A stretch of 64,000 nucleotides of DNA from contig DVDT01000086.1 of NCBI GenBank assembly GCA_015296085.1, positions 62,001 through 126,000 of the forward strand, given 5' to 3'. The DNA comes from Trichormus sp. M33_DOE_039. Lineage in GTDB: Bacteria > Cyanobacteriota > Cyanobacteriia > Cyanobacteriales > Nostocaceae. The first letter of the stretch is position 1. Every line of letters begins with the position of its first letter. The notes beneath the pieces were generated by a model that saw only the letters and a list, made by a program, of their open reading frames with translations, did not search any database and had not been told where the DNA came from. This document shows positions 43,393 through 51,777 of the stretch, piece after piece. The translations under genes were made by a program, and so were the position numbers.

Positions 43393-46389
43393 TCACAATT
43401 TATGACTATGCTTAACTCTATTTTGAGAATTTACATCTAATCGCCGCTCGCCGTAACGCAACAATCTTTCTATCGTTGCCAAACGATTTTCCCAAGTTTT
43501 GAATTGATAAGTATTATGAAGATTTTGTTGGCGCATCCACACTCTAAATTGTGATTGAAAGCGTGTCAGGGTTGATTTTGCCACTAGCAATTTACTAGCG
43601 GAAGGTGAAGTTGCTAATTGGGTTAAAGCACTTTGTAATATTTCTGTCTGGCTTTCAAACTCAGAGACAGTCTTGGGAGATATTTGTAATTTTTCTTGAT
43701 GTAAAACTAAACGCCATTCTCTCTGTAGACTACTATACCGCGTCACAGCAGATTGTAAAGGATCACGATGGGGTATAGGCTCAGTAAGTATAGATCCAAA
43801 TTTGCCTTGAGTATTGACAAAGAGTTTATGTAGTTCATTGTTGACATTTTCCGCAGCAAACAGAGCATAACCACCAACAGGTAAATCCCGAACCAATTGC
43901 AGTTGGTCGAATGTTCCTAGTGTGGGTAAAGATAGCAGGCGTATACCTGGGATTAGCAACGTAGAGCCTAGCTGAGTCGAAGATATCCAAGGTTGTGCTA
44001 GCTGTTGAAAGCGCACAGTATCTTGGGCATAAGTCATGGGAATAATTAAGTCAATATCCCCACGTCGCGCCCAAACTTCCCAGTGTTGTTGCAGTTTCTG
44101 GATACGTTCTGCTTCTGGGAGTGGAAAGACAGCCACTGACAAAATTGAGTTAGGTCTCTTTTGGCGCAGCATTTGTGAGACTTCTGCTACAAAGCTATCT
44201 ACCTGCTGAGTGCGAAATGCTGTCCACTGCTGCCACAATTGAGTTTGAGTTGGTGTAATGTTAATGGGGTCTACCCCAGTCAGGTTTTGAAATTGTGTCC
44301 TCGCCGCTTTACCATAGCCATAAGTCCGCCCAGCACTTGGGTCTTGGAAAGGATAGCGAATGTAGTCTAGTTGCAGTCCATCTACGTTGTAGCGGGTGAC
44401 AATCTCCTCATATAGCTTGAGTAAATACTGCCGTAGTTCAGGATTAGCTGGGTCAAAAAAGGGTTTGGTTTGACCTACAGGAATTAATCTGCCTTGTTGG
44501 TCATAGTTACCCCAATTAGGATGAGCCGCCAAGACTGGCCCTGGGTAATCACGATTGATGTTAAGTATTTCATTATGACGCTGATTTCCCGCCGCAAAAG
44601 TCCACACCCAAGCATGTAACTCTATCCCTCGCGCATGGGCTAGCTTTACTCCTACAGCGAGAGGATCCCAATCCTTAACTAATGGGTTTTGCTGTGGTGC
44701 AACTTGACTGGGATAAATGGGATAACCAGCATTGACAACTTCAAAAAAAACAGTGTTGATACCAGATTGTGCTAAACGGTCAAAAATTTTGCTTAGTCCT
44801 TGTTCATTCCCTGCACGGATGATTGTGCCTCGGTCTAACCACACGGCGCGAATTTCGGCTGGTGCTAATCTGCGATCAACTGGAAACTGCTTCCACAAAT
44901 TATTTCTTGCTACTAGCCATTGTTGACGAGCTAGAGCGTAATTTTTATTGGCAATTAACCGAGGTAGGTTGTTAGCTACTATCCTGGCTTGGGCTAATAC
45001 CTGCTCTCTATTAGATGTAGGTGTGAGTGTTCTAGTGGTAGTCACTTGTGCATCCTCTGACTTGAGAGCCTGGGACACATTAGTGTTAGGAGCATTGGCT
45101 AAGGCTGCTAAGTGCGCGCTTTCGACTCGACCAATGAGATTTTCTAGTTGTTGTTGCAGAGTAGCAGCTTCGCCAGCATTGATTGGTTCATTGGAATTAG
45201 GTACAACATCCCAACGGACTGTTTGTTCCAATTGGTCTATAGCCTCATCCTGTTTAGTTGGAGAGACTTGATTGACTGTGTTAGTTGGAGAGTTGGCAGC
45301 AGTGGAGGGAGTCTTAGCGATGGAAGCTGGACAATTTGGTGCAGATGTTGTGATGGTTTGATTACTATTGGCTGGGATGGAGATATGACGGTTGAGAGCA
45401 ACTTGCAACCAAGCTGTATCTAATTCCGCAGATGAGGCCGCATCTGTCCCCCAACGCCAACCAAATAAGGTTGAATTCTGCGTTGCGACAACAGCTGCCG
45501 GGTTATCTTGGGAATTCCAGACAGCCACCGTTTTGCTATTACTATCATTAGGAACTAAAACACCGCCATGTACCTGACCAAAAATCCCTTTTTGGTTCAA
45601 CCAATTGGGCTGCTGAGTTTTGGATGGATTGATTTGCTGTTTATCTTTTAAGCTAAATCCCCAATAACTGCCCAGAAGGTTTTTTAATACCTGACGCACT
45701 CCGGGGCCTGAAAGTGTAGCCACAGGGCCGCTAGCAATTACATTACCGCCCTTGCTCATCCATGCTTCTAGGGCGATCGCTTGGGCTGGGGTCAGTGTTT
45801 CAATATTTGGTAAGAAGATAACATTGCGATCGCCCCAATCTGTGGCACTCTTCACACTAGACAAGGGCAGCACACAGTAAGGTACACCAACCGTCTGCAA
45901 GCGTTTACTAATTCCCGTCCAATACTGTGCATTCTCTTGACTTTGTACCACACTGAATACAGGTGTTGCTGTGGCTAGATGGAAAGAGGGTTTGGGGGTG
46001 TGGAGGTGTGGAGGCGTGGGTGAAAAGACTGCTTTTGCATGAGCTGGCAGAATATTTAAGCAGCTCACAATCACCAACGCATGAGTAACAAGCAGTTTCT
46101 TCGATAAGGCATGAGATTTTAAAGCAGATATAGGGGCAGGGGCTGCCAATACGACAACAGTGAGATTTTTCTGCCTTCTACTCTCTAACTTGAAAAAGCA
46201 GAGGGAGCTAGGGAGACAGGGAAAGAAGGGAGAGAAAGCTATTTTTATATTTGGTTGTGCAACTTTTCTCATCGGGACTGCCTTCTCCCTTCTGCCTTTC
46301 TGCAAAAATTGAGCCGTCAAAATGAAGAATCGATGATTTTTAAATAACAATTTTGGATTTTTTTTATTGTTTAAACCCTGATTCTTCAC
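43393..46389 (-). CDS. GHL10-type glycosyl hydrolase family protein, start uncertain
   Basis: Up to 998 residues. The catalytic region (about 505-815) is the GHL10/DUF187 fold: EIRAVWLDRG, LAQSGINTVFFEVVNAGYPI, HARGIELHAWVWTFAAGNQR, NPELRQYLLKLYEEIVTRYN, VDGLQLDYIRYPF and DIDLIIPMTYAQD, where acidic residues in LDYIRYP and the Asp-rich strand are likely catalytic. A signal peptide-like segment (KLLVTHALVIVSCLNILPAHA) lies only at about 97-118. The first ~90 residues contain FLQKGRREKAVPM and look like repeat DNA read as protein; the in-frame ATG at 46272 is another option. PTPPHLHTPKP just after the signal peptide is encoded by a GTGTGGAGGTGTGGAGG repeat. It probably acts on a polysaccharide outside the cytoplasm. 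Confidence 0.85.
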   Translation of the reverse strand: MKNQGLNNKKNPKLLFKNHRFFILTAQFLQKGRREKAVPMRKVAQPNIKIAFSPFFPCLPSSLCFFKLESRRQKNLTVVVLAAPAPISALKSHALSKKLLVTHALVIVSCLNILPAHAKAVFSPTPPHLHTPKPSFHLATATPVFSVVQSQENAQYWTGISKRLQTVGVPYCVLPLSSVKSATDWGDRNVIFLPNIETLTPAQAIALEAWMSKGGNVIASGPVATLSGPGVRQVLKNLLGSYWGFSLKDKQQINPSKTQQPNWLNQKGIFGQVHGGVLVPNDSNSKTVAVWNSQDNPAAVVATQNSTLFGWRWGTDAASSAELDTAWLQVALNRHISIPANSNQTITTSAPNCPASIAKTPSTAANSPTNTVNQVSPTKQDEAIDQLEQTVRWDVVPNSNEPINAGEAATLQQQLENLIGRVESAHLAALANAPNTNVSQALKSEDAQVTTTRTLTPTSNREQVLAQARIVANNLPRLIANKNYALARQQWLVARNNLWKQFPVDRRLAPAEIRAVWLDRGTIIRAGNEQGLSKIFDRLAQSGINTVFFEVVNAGYPIYPSQVAPQQNPLVKDWDPLAVGVKLAHARGIELHAWVWTFAAGNQRHNEILNINRDYPGPVLAAHPNWGNYDQQGRLIPVGQTKPFFDPANPELRQYLLKLYEEIVTRYNVDGLQLDYIRYPFQDPSAGRTYGYGKAARTQFQNLTGVDPINITPTQTQLWQQWTAFRTQQVDSFVAEVSQMLRQKRPNSILSVAVFPLPEAERIQKLQQHWEVWARRGDIDLIIPMTYAQDTVRFQQLAQPWISSTQLGSTLLIPGIRLLSLPTLGTFDQLQLVRDLPVGGYALFAAENVNNELHKLFVNTQGKFGSILTEPIPHRDPLQSAVTRYSSLQREWRLVLHQEKLQISPKTVSEFESQTEILQSALTQLATSPSASKLLVAKSTLTRFQSQFRVWMRQQNLHNTYQFKTWENRLATIERLLRYGERRLDVNSQNRVKHSHKL

Positions 46390-46481
46390 TACTGCTCCTC
46401 ACTGTTTAATTAATCTTTATCTATTATTTATGAGGCAAAATAAGCATATTTTACCTCCGAAGAATGACTGAGATTTAATAA

Positions 46482-47822
46482 TTAAATACTCACACGCTCA
46501 CTAATACAGGTCTTGATGAGTTCTTCCACACCTGCCACGGGTAAGATTTTTGTATTTAATTTCTGCTCAACTTCTGCCACAGTCATGTCATCTAAAAACA
46601 ATAATTCACCATGTTTCAGCATGACATTAGGTAGTAAAATTCCCTCGCCCAAGTCTTTTCCTTGTAAGTTTAAAATTAAGTCTTGACCTGTAATTAAGCC
46701 TGTAACACTAATACTTTGCCCCCAATAATCACTTGCTAGTGCCATCATATTTACTTCTAATCCTGCTACTGAATTTAAGAGCTTCAGAATTGGTTGAAAG
46801 GCTTTTTCAACAGCATTACCAACTACCCAAGTTAATTTTTTATGAGGTGAAATTTTTGCTGGCAATAATTCCATTGCTGCCATTTCAAATTGCTTAATAA
46901 ATAAGCGAATTGACCCCACTCCGTTATCGATTTGGGGGTACTCTTCGTATTCAGATTCACTGGGTAATTCTGCCCCAGCAATTAAAAACCATTCATCAGC
47001 TAACCAAGCAATATTAGAACCAAATTGTTGGCGAAATTCTCTTGTTAGTGATTGCACTTCGGCAATTACTTCTTGAGCTTTTTCTGGAGTTACAGGGACT
47101 AGTTCGTCTTCTTGGGGGCGGAATCTTGTCAAACCTACTGGTACGACTGCCACCGATGCCACAGTAGGCACTTCACCAGTATAAAATGACGCTAAAGTCC
47201 GTAGGGTTTGTTCCAGGTGTTGACCATCATTTATTCCTGGACAGACGACGACTTGAGCATGAATTTGCAAACGTCTTTTTTGAAACCAGCGTAACTGTTC
47301 TAGGATTTGTCCCGCACGCTGATTTTTTAGCAGTCGAATTCTAATTTCTGGCTCTGTTGCATGAACGGAAACATACAAAGGAGACAGACGCATCTGCTCA
47401 ATCCGTTGCCATTCCCTTTCCGGTAAGTTGGTCAGGGTGAGATAAGAACCATATAGGAAGCTTAAACGATAATCATCGTCTTTTAAATACAAGCTAGAAC
47501 GTTTCCCTGGGGGTTGCTGGTCGATAAAGCAAAACGGACAACGGTTATTGCACTGAATTAGACCATCAAACAGCGCAGTTTCAAATTCTAACCCCAGGTC
47601 TTCGTCGTAATCTTTTTCAATTTCAATATAATGAGTCTTGCCAGCAGCATCTAAAACTTCTAATTCTAAAAATTCATCTGAGCAGAGAAATTTATAATCG
47701 ATTAAATCACGGGGCTGAGTACCATTGATAGCTGCGATCGCATCCCCAACTTCAAAGCCAATTTCAGCTGCGATCGAATCTGGTAATACCTTAGTAATCT
47801 TGGCAGGACGGATATTAGTCAT
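46482..47822 (-). CDS. PDZ-radical SAM-DUF512 protein (TIGR03279 type)
   Basis: 446 residues. The N-terminal PDZ-like domain (AKITKVLPDSIAAEIGFEVG DAIAAINGTQPRDL) is followed by a radical SAM-type cysteine cluster CNNRCPFCFID (C-x3-C-x2-C, about 92-102), then PGINDGQHLEQTL and a DUF512 domain (SEYEEYPQIDNGVGSIRLFI, VNMMALASDYWGQSISVTGL, LPNVMLKHGELLFLDDMTV). This order matches a cyanobacterial family annotated as putative FeS-containing oxidoreductase. The reaction is unknown. The start is the ATG at 47820-47822; an STRR cluster begins immediately upstream. Confidence 0.9.
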   Translation of the reverse strand: MTNIRPAKITKVLPDSIAAEIGFEVGDAIAAINGTQPRDLIDYKFLCSDEFLELEVLDAAGKTHYIEIEKDYDEDLGLEFETALFDGLIQCNNRCPFCFIDQQPPGKRSSLYLKDDDYRLSFLYGSYLTLTNLPEREWQRIEQMRLSPLYVSVHATEPEIRIRLLKNQRAGQILEQLRWFQKRRLQIHAQVVVCPGINDGQHLEQTLRTLASFYTGEVPTVASVAVVPVGLTRFRPQEDELVPVTPEKAQEVIAEVQSLTREFRQQFGSNIAWLADEWFLIAGAELPSESEYEEYPQIDNGVGSIRLFIKQFEMAAMELLPAKISPHKKLTWVVGNAVEKAFQPILKLLNSVAGLEVNMMALASDYWGQSISVTGLITGQDLILNLQGKDLGEGILLPNVMLKHGELLFLDDMTVAEVEQKLNTKILPVAGVEELIKTCISERVSI

Positions 47823-47825
47823 GAG

Positions 47826-47910
47826 TCCAAAGTTGACAGTCTATAGTCAACAGTTAACAGTCAACAGTCAGAAGTCCATAGTCAACAGTCAAAATAATGA
47901 CCATTGACTA
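47826..47910. repeat. STRR cluster
   Basis: At least nine degenerate heptamers of the type TAGTCAA/CAGTCAA/TTGACAG follow each other just upstream of the DUF512 gene (for example TAGTCAACAGTTAACAGTCA). It is the densest such cluster in the window. Confidence 0.75.
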
Positions 47911-47944
47911 ATGACCATTTTAGGGTTCGCCAGTTACTTATGAG

Positions 47945-48065
47945 GGAAAACACGGCAGTTCCTTCAAGTCGGCGAAGCCGACGACACTTGCTACAAGTCG
48001 GCAAAGCCGCCCAACGCAGTGTCTCCTCAACGCAGTGTCTCCCCAACGGACTGCCTCCTCAAGAT
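47945..48065. repeat. Dispersed repeat (family B)
   Basis: It contains CGGCAGTTCCTTCAAGTCGG, GACACTTGCTACAAGTCGGC, CCGCCCAACGCAGTGTCTCC (duplicated) and ACTGCCTCCTCAAG. The order and sequence match 20812-20930. It fills much of the gap 47823-48109 between the DUF512 gene and uppP. Confidence 0.75.
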
Positions 48066-48072
48066 TGTGCTG

Positions 48073-48108
48073 GCTCACTAATGACTAATGACTAATAACT
48101 AATGACCT
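48073..48108. repeat. STRR cluster at the end of uppP
   Basis: About five units of CTAATGA/CTAATAA (for example CTAATGACTAATGACTAATA) run up to the stop codon of uppP. Confidence 0.65.
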
Positions 48109-48109
48109 A

Positions 48110-49072
48110 TTAACTATTTTTCAACAGTCCGGCACTGATTGCACTTAAAATTACTACACCAAATACCAACCGATACCAAATAAACACCCATGTGCTTTGA
48201 GTTTTCAGGAAGCGCAGTAACCCTGCGATCGCAATATAGGAGAAGATAGCCGCTGAAATCACTCCCGCAACCAGAGGAATAATCGCCCCATCTCCTAAAC
48301 TAGTGTCCAAAACATCTTTTAATGAGACTAATCCTGCTAAGGTGATGGCGGGAATCCCTAACAAAAATGAAAATCTGGCTGCGGTTTCCCGTTGTAAGCC
48401 CATAAATAAACCCCCAGTGAGGGTAGAACCGGAACGTGATACCCCAGGGATTAAAGCTAAAGCTTGAGCTACACCCATCAGTAAGCCATCTTGCATTGTC
48501 AAGTGTTCAAAATCTCGCTGACGTTGACCGAGTTTTTCTGCCAAGCCTAATAATATTGACATAAAAATTGAGGCAATGGCGATCGCTCCTAGGCTTCTAA
48601 TGGGAGAATTATCAAAATCAGGGATAAATCGTTTAATCAACAGTCCTAAGAAAACTATTGGTAAAGTTCCTAAAACAATTCCCAACAAGAGACGTAAGTC
48701 GTAATCATTGTAATCTTTCAGGGCGATCGCTCTGGCAGCTCCCTTCATAATTCTGCTGAGATCTCCCCAGAAATACCACAACACGGCGGCTATACTACCT
48801 AGTTGGATGACAGCAGTAAAGGCTACCCCCGGATCACCCCAACCCAAAGCTACTGGCACTACTTTTAAATGTGCTGTGCTACTAATGGGCAGAAATTCAG
48901 TCATGCCCTGCACAAAGCCTAGAAAAATTGCCTGCCAAATATTCATCGCCTTCACCCCAACCGTTCCGACAGTTGTTGGGGTACTAAGAACTTTGAGGGG
49001 AAAAGCTACTACCGATAAAGCTGTAGAAACTGCACCAAGCAGCACTAACCACCGAAGTTTCAATAAAGTCAT
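48110..49072 (-). CDS. uppP: Undecaprenyl-diphosphate phosphatase UppP (BacA)
   Basis: 320 residues from the ATG at 49070-49072; an in-frame TTG at 49102 overlaps a HIP1 site and is less likely. After an extra hydrophobic N-terminal segment (LLKLRWLVLLGAVSTALSVV) comes the family core: NIWQAIFLGFVQGMTEFLPI followed by SSTAH (the conserved E/QxxE plus SSTAH site), and ALIPGVSRSGSTLTGGLFMG with the PGxSRSxxT motif. It recycles the lipid carrier for peptidoglycan synthesis by removing a phosphate from undecaprenyl diphosphate in the plasma membrane. The canonical protein begins at about MNIWQ, so the first 43 residues are an extension, perhaps a signal-like helix. Confidence 0.95.
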   Translation of the reverse strand: MTLLKLRWLVLLGAVSTALSVVAFPLKVLSTPTTVGTVGVKAMNIWQAIFLGFVQGMTEFLPISSTAHLKVVPVALGWGDPGVAFTAVIQLGSIAAVLWYFWGDLSRIMKGAARAIALKDYNDYDLRLLLGIVLGTLPIVFLGLLIKRFIPDFDNSPIRSLGAIAIASIFMSILLGLAEKLGQRQRDFEHLTMQDGLLMGVAQALALIPGVSRSGSTLTGGLFMGLQRETAARFSFLLGIPAITLAGLVSLKDVLDTSLGDGAIIPLVAGVISAAIFSYIAIAGLLRFLKTQSTWVFIWYRLVFGVVILSAISAGLLKNS

Positions 49073-49330
49073 GAGTCTACCTGCGATCGCTGTGATTACC
49101 AATAATTAAACAAACAGGTGTCTAAATAACTTGCCAGGAAAATCACCCCACAAAGCATCTCATGTTCTAGTTGGCTGTGCAAGAGAGAGGGAATGGTCGT
49201 AGGGGAAGAAAAATACGATGCTCAATGCCCAATCCCACGTAAAAGAGTAGTAATATATAAATGCCCCAGGGGGGGATTTTGGTGTGTGTTATTTTGGATA
49301 ATATAAAGTTTAGTAACAATTATTAAAATT

Positions 49331-50110
49331 TTGATTAATAATACTTTGTCCTCTTATACTCCTTCTACCACTGCTATCACCACGGAATTAAACCCCAGGG
49401 AGACAGAACCAAGGGAGATTAGAGCATTAGAATCAACACTACAAGCTTCTGCTTCTCTTCCTTTATTTGTATCTGTACAAAAAACTTGGCTAGTATTGGC
49501 CGCCGCCGTGTTTTTAGTGTCAGTACCAGTATTTATTGAAGCCCCACTGGTGCGATCGCTTCCCGTTGTCAGTTTAGCCATCACAGGTCTTTGGGTATGG
49601 TTGAGCTTGAAGTTGATGTCACGCCCGCAAACTTATCTGTGGGGAGATTTACTTCTAGGCTTTAGCTGGAGTTGGTTAGCCGGCTCAATTTATTGGGGTT
49701 GGTTACGTTTTGAACCTCTCTGGCATCTACCAGTAGAATCTATAGGCTTACCCTTTGCTTGTTGGTGTTTAGTTCGTAATTGGGGCAAAGTTGGTAACTG
49801 GTTTTATTTAGGTTCTTTATTCGGTACAGTCTTAACAGATATTTACTTTTATTTAGTAAAATTAATACCCTACTGGCGGCAAATCATGGAAGTAGAACCC
49901 AGTCAGGTATCACCGATTTTACAAGCCGCCGTTACACAAGTAAAAACCCCGTGGGGTGTAGCATCGGCCAGTACTTTAGCTATGGTGCTGCTAGTTGCAG
50001 GTATTATGCCTTTAAGAAATAAACAGCACCACTGGTATGCTTTTGGTGGTGCTGTCTTAAGTACAATCTTAGTAGATAGTCTATTTCTGTTAGCGGCTTT
50101 AGTAGCTTAA
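49331..50110 (+). CDS. DUF3120 membrane protein
   Basis: 259 residues, starting at a TTG (49331). No ATG lies before the conserved part, and the TTG at 49346 is an alternative. Residues 1-45 are polar. Residues 48-259 have five or six membrane helices (TWLVLAAAVFLVSVPVFIEA, PLVRSLPVVSLAITGLWVWL, GDLLLGFSWSWLAGSIYWGW, STLAMVLLVAGIMPL). The pattern RFEPLWHLPVESIGLPFACW is what I associate with the cyanobacterial DUF3120 family, which has no known function. It is divergent from uppP, with 258 bp between their starts. Confidence 0.78.
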   Translation: MINNTLSSYTPSTTAITTELNPRETEPREIRALESTLQASASLPLFVSVQKTWLVLAAAVFLVSVPVFIEAPLVRSLPVVSLAITGLWVWLSLKLMSRPQTYLWGDLLLGFSWSWLAGSIYWGWLRFEPLWHLPVESIGLPFACWCLVRNWGKVGNWFYLGSLFGTVLTDIYFYLVKLIPYWRQIMEVEPSQVSPILQAAVTQVKTPWGVASASTLAMVLLVAGIMPLRNKQHHWYAFGGAVLSTILVDSLFLLAALVA

Positions 50111-50233
50111 GTAGAGGTCACGGGAAAAACCAATGTCTATCGACTAATGAGTAATTGCATAAAAACTGGTCATTAAACATAAAGAGGAATAGACAACACT
50201 ACTACTGAAAATTTAATCTTCAGGAGTTTGAAA

Positions 50234-50617
50234 ATGAGAGTTTATTCTAATTTTGCCAGATTAGTGGCTGTATTTGCCGTCTTATCTCCACTGTTGACTA
50301 TAAATACAGCTAATGCCCAAACTAGCTACCCAATGACCTGTCGTGGTGGTGGTACGCTATCAATACAAAACGATGGTAGCAACGGTGTACGCATAAATTT
50401 TCAAGCAGGACGAGGATCAGCCCCTCAAGGCTTGTCCCCAGGACAGTGTACTTGGTCAGATCGAGCCTTGAGTTCTCAAGAACCAAAGAGCATCTGTGAC
50501 AGTGCTGCAAGTGCAGCTCAATACGTCTCTCGGTTAGTTCAGTCTAACGAGTACTCAATTTTTCAGGTTTACAATAATGGTCGTGGCTGTATGCAAGTAA
50601 CTAGAGTAGGGCCTTAA
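50234..50617 (+). CDS. Small secreted protein of unknown function
   Basis: 127 residues from the ATG at 50234, which has CAGGAG 8 nt upstream. A signal peptide (SNFARLVAVFAVLSPLLTIN, cleavage likely at ANA-QT) is followed by a mature part of about 100 residues with four cysteines: TCRGGG, QCTWSD, ICDSAA and GCMQVT. Two disulfides are likely. FQAGRGSAPQGLSPGQCTW resembles small cyanobacterial secreted hypothetical proteins. I do not know the family name. A strong hairpin follows the gene. Confidence 0.78.
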   Translation: MRVYSNFARLVAVFAVLSPLLTINTANAQTSYPMTCRGGGTLSIQNDGSNGVRINFQAGRGSAPQGLSPGQCTWSDRALSSQEPKSICDSAASAAQYVSRLVQSNEYSIFQVYNNGRGCMQVTRVGP

Positions 50618-50640
50618 GACTTTCGTGATCAAAAATTAAA

Positions 50641-50671
50641 AACCCCATTTTCTGGAAGAAGGTGGGGTTTT
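50641..50671 (+). terminator. Rho-independent terminator
   Basis: AACCCCATTTTCTGG pairs with GAAGGTGGGGTT, and the stem is followed by TTTTA. It starts 23 nt after the stop of the small secreted protein gene. Confidence 0.75.
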
Positions 50672-51031
50672 ACATTGCTTAACTATCCTTAACTAAACAG
50701 GATTGATTCTCGTTTCACTCGTCTTTTCTGTCTAATCTTCTACTTAATTTCCATTGCCAAGTAAGTACCAGCAAAGATTGTGGCCTTTAATAAGCTGTAT
50801 ATTAGTTTCTGATGGCTGCTGTGTGTTGATTAAGCCATCAGCTTTTAGTCAACAGTCAATAGTGAGATAGTACATTCCTGTCGCCTTGCGTCGGAAAGCA
50901 ACTATCTTTAGCGAAGCGTGAGCGACTTTAGGAGCGTCACCCGTAAGGGTCGAGATTCAATAGTCACAAGCTGAGGATAATGGACTAAAGATTGTTGGCA
51001 GCTGTTTGCTTAACGCTGTTATTTCAGTTTG
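50672..51031. repeat. Upstream region of psbU with repeat fragments
   Basis: The gap between the terminator and psbU has no gene. At about 50875-50955 it holds GCGTCGGAAAGC, TTTAGCGAAGCGTGAGCGAC and GGAGCGTCACCCGTAAGGGT, pieces of the small dispersed repeats seen at 5643, 13287 and 61302, and a few TAGTCA units. The psbU promoter should lie between about 50956 and 51031. Confidence 0.55.
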
Positions 51032-51481
51032 ATGGAAAGAGGTAAAAAAATCGTGAAAGGATTGGTGCGTTTATTAACAGTATTTAGTTTGTTGCTTGGC
51101 TGTTGGGGATGGTTGGGAACAACCCAGATTGCCCAAGCTGCCAATTTACAAAGTTTCGTTATGCCTCAAGTCCCAGTTTTAGCAGTTGAACTGCGGAATC
51201 GTGCCGACGAGAAACTAGCAACAGATTTTGGTAAAAAAATTGATTTGAACAACACCAACGTCAGAGCTTTTCAAACCTATCCAGGTTTATACCCCACTTT
51301 GGCGAAAAAAATCATCAAAAATGCTCCTTACTCTAAGGTAGAAGATATCCTGGATCTGCCAGGATTAAGCGATCGCCAAAAGCAACTGCTGCAAGCGAAT
51401 TTAGACAAATTCACCGTGACAGAACTAGATTCTGTCTTCAACGAAGGCGACGATCGCTTTAACAACGGTATCTACAGATAA
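51032..51481 (+). CDS. psbU: Photosystem II extrinsic protein PsbU (12 kDa)
   Basis: 149 residues from the ATG at 51032. A signal peptide (basic KKIVKG, then [19 protein letters not shown], cut after IAQA) targets the thylakoid lumen. The mature part has [20 protein letters not shown] and [20 protein letters not shown], and a helix-hairpin-helix-like [20 protein letters not shown], ending NNGIYR. PsbU stabilises the oxygen-evolving manganese cluster of photosystem II. It is transcribed alone, followed 296 nt later by nadB. Confidence 0.95.
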   Translation: MERGKKIVKGLVRLLTVFSLLLGCWGWLGTTQIAQAANLQSFVMPQVPVLAVELRNRADEKLATDFGKKIDLNNTNVRAFQTYPGLYPTLAKKIIKNAPYSKVEDILDLPGLSDRQKQLLQANLDKFTVTELDSVFNEGDDRFNNGIYR

Positions 51482-51639
51482 GTTTTCGTGTAGTTACCAT
51501 CAAGAAGGCTTACCCACTCTCTATCTCAGGGGGTGGGAGTCTTATTATGTAAGAAGACAGGGTGCAGAAGGTAAAAGGAGATAAGGTGGACAAGGGAAAA
51601 TTTTTTCCCAATACCCAATAACCACTTTCCCTGAGCGAA

Positions 51640-51770
51640 GCCAAAGGGATGCCCAATGACGGCAGTTACTCCTCTTGGGAAGCCAGTCTCGTGGGCGGGT
51701 TTCCCGACTTGAGAGAACTGGCGTGAGACCCTAAGACCTCACTGCCTCCCCAATACCCATTTCCCCACTC
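51640..51770. repeat. Dispersed repeat (rearranged family B) just before nadB
   Basis: It contains ATGACGGCAGTTACTCCTCT, GGCGGGTTTCCCGACTTGAG and CACTGCCTCCCCAATACCCA, which relate to 20812-20930. It ends within about 10 nt of the nadB start. Confidence 0.65.
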
Positions 51771-51777
51771 TCCAACC

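Noticed and set aside
47826-48108. Possible CRISPR array
   Set aside because: Units are about 7 nt, degenerate and without spacers of constant length. This is an STRR cluster plus a dispersed repeat.
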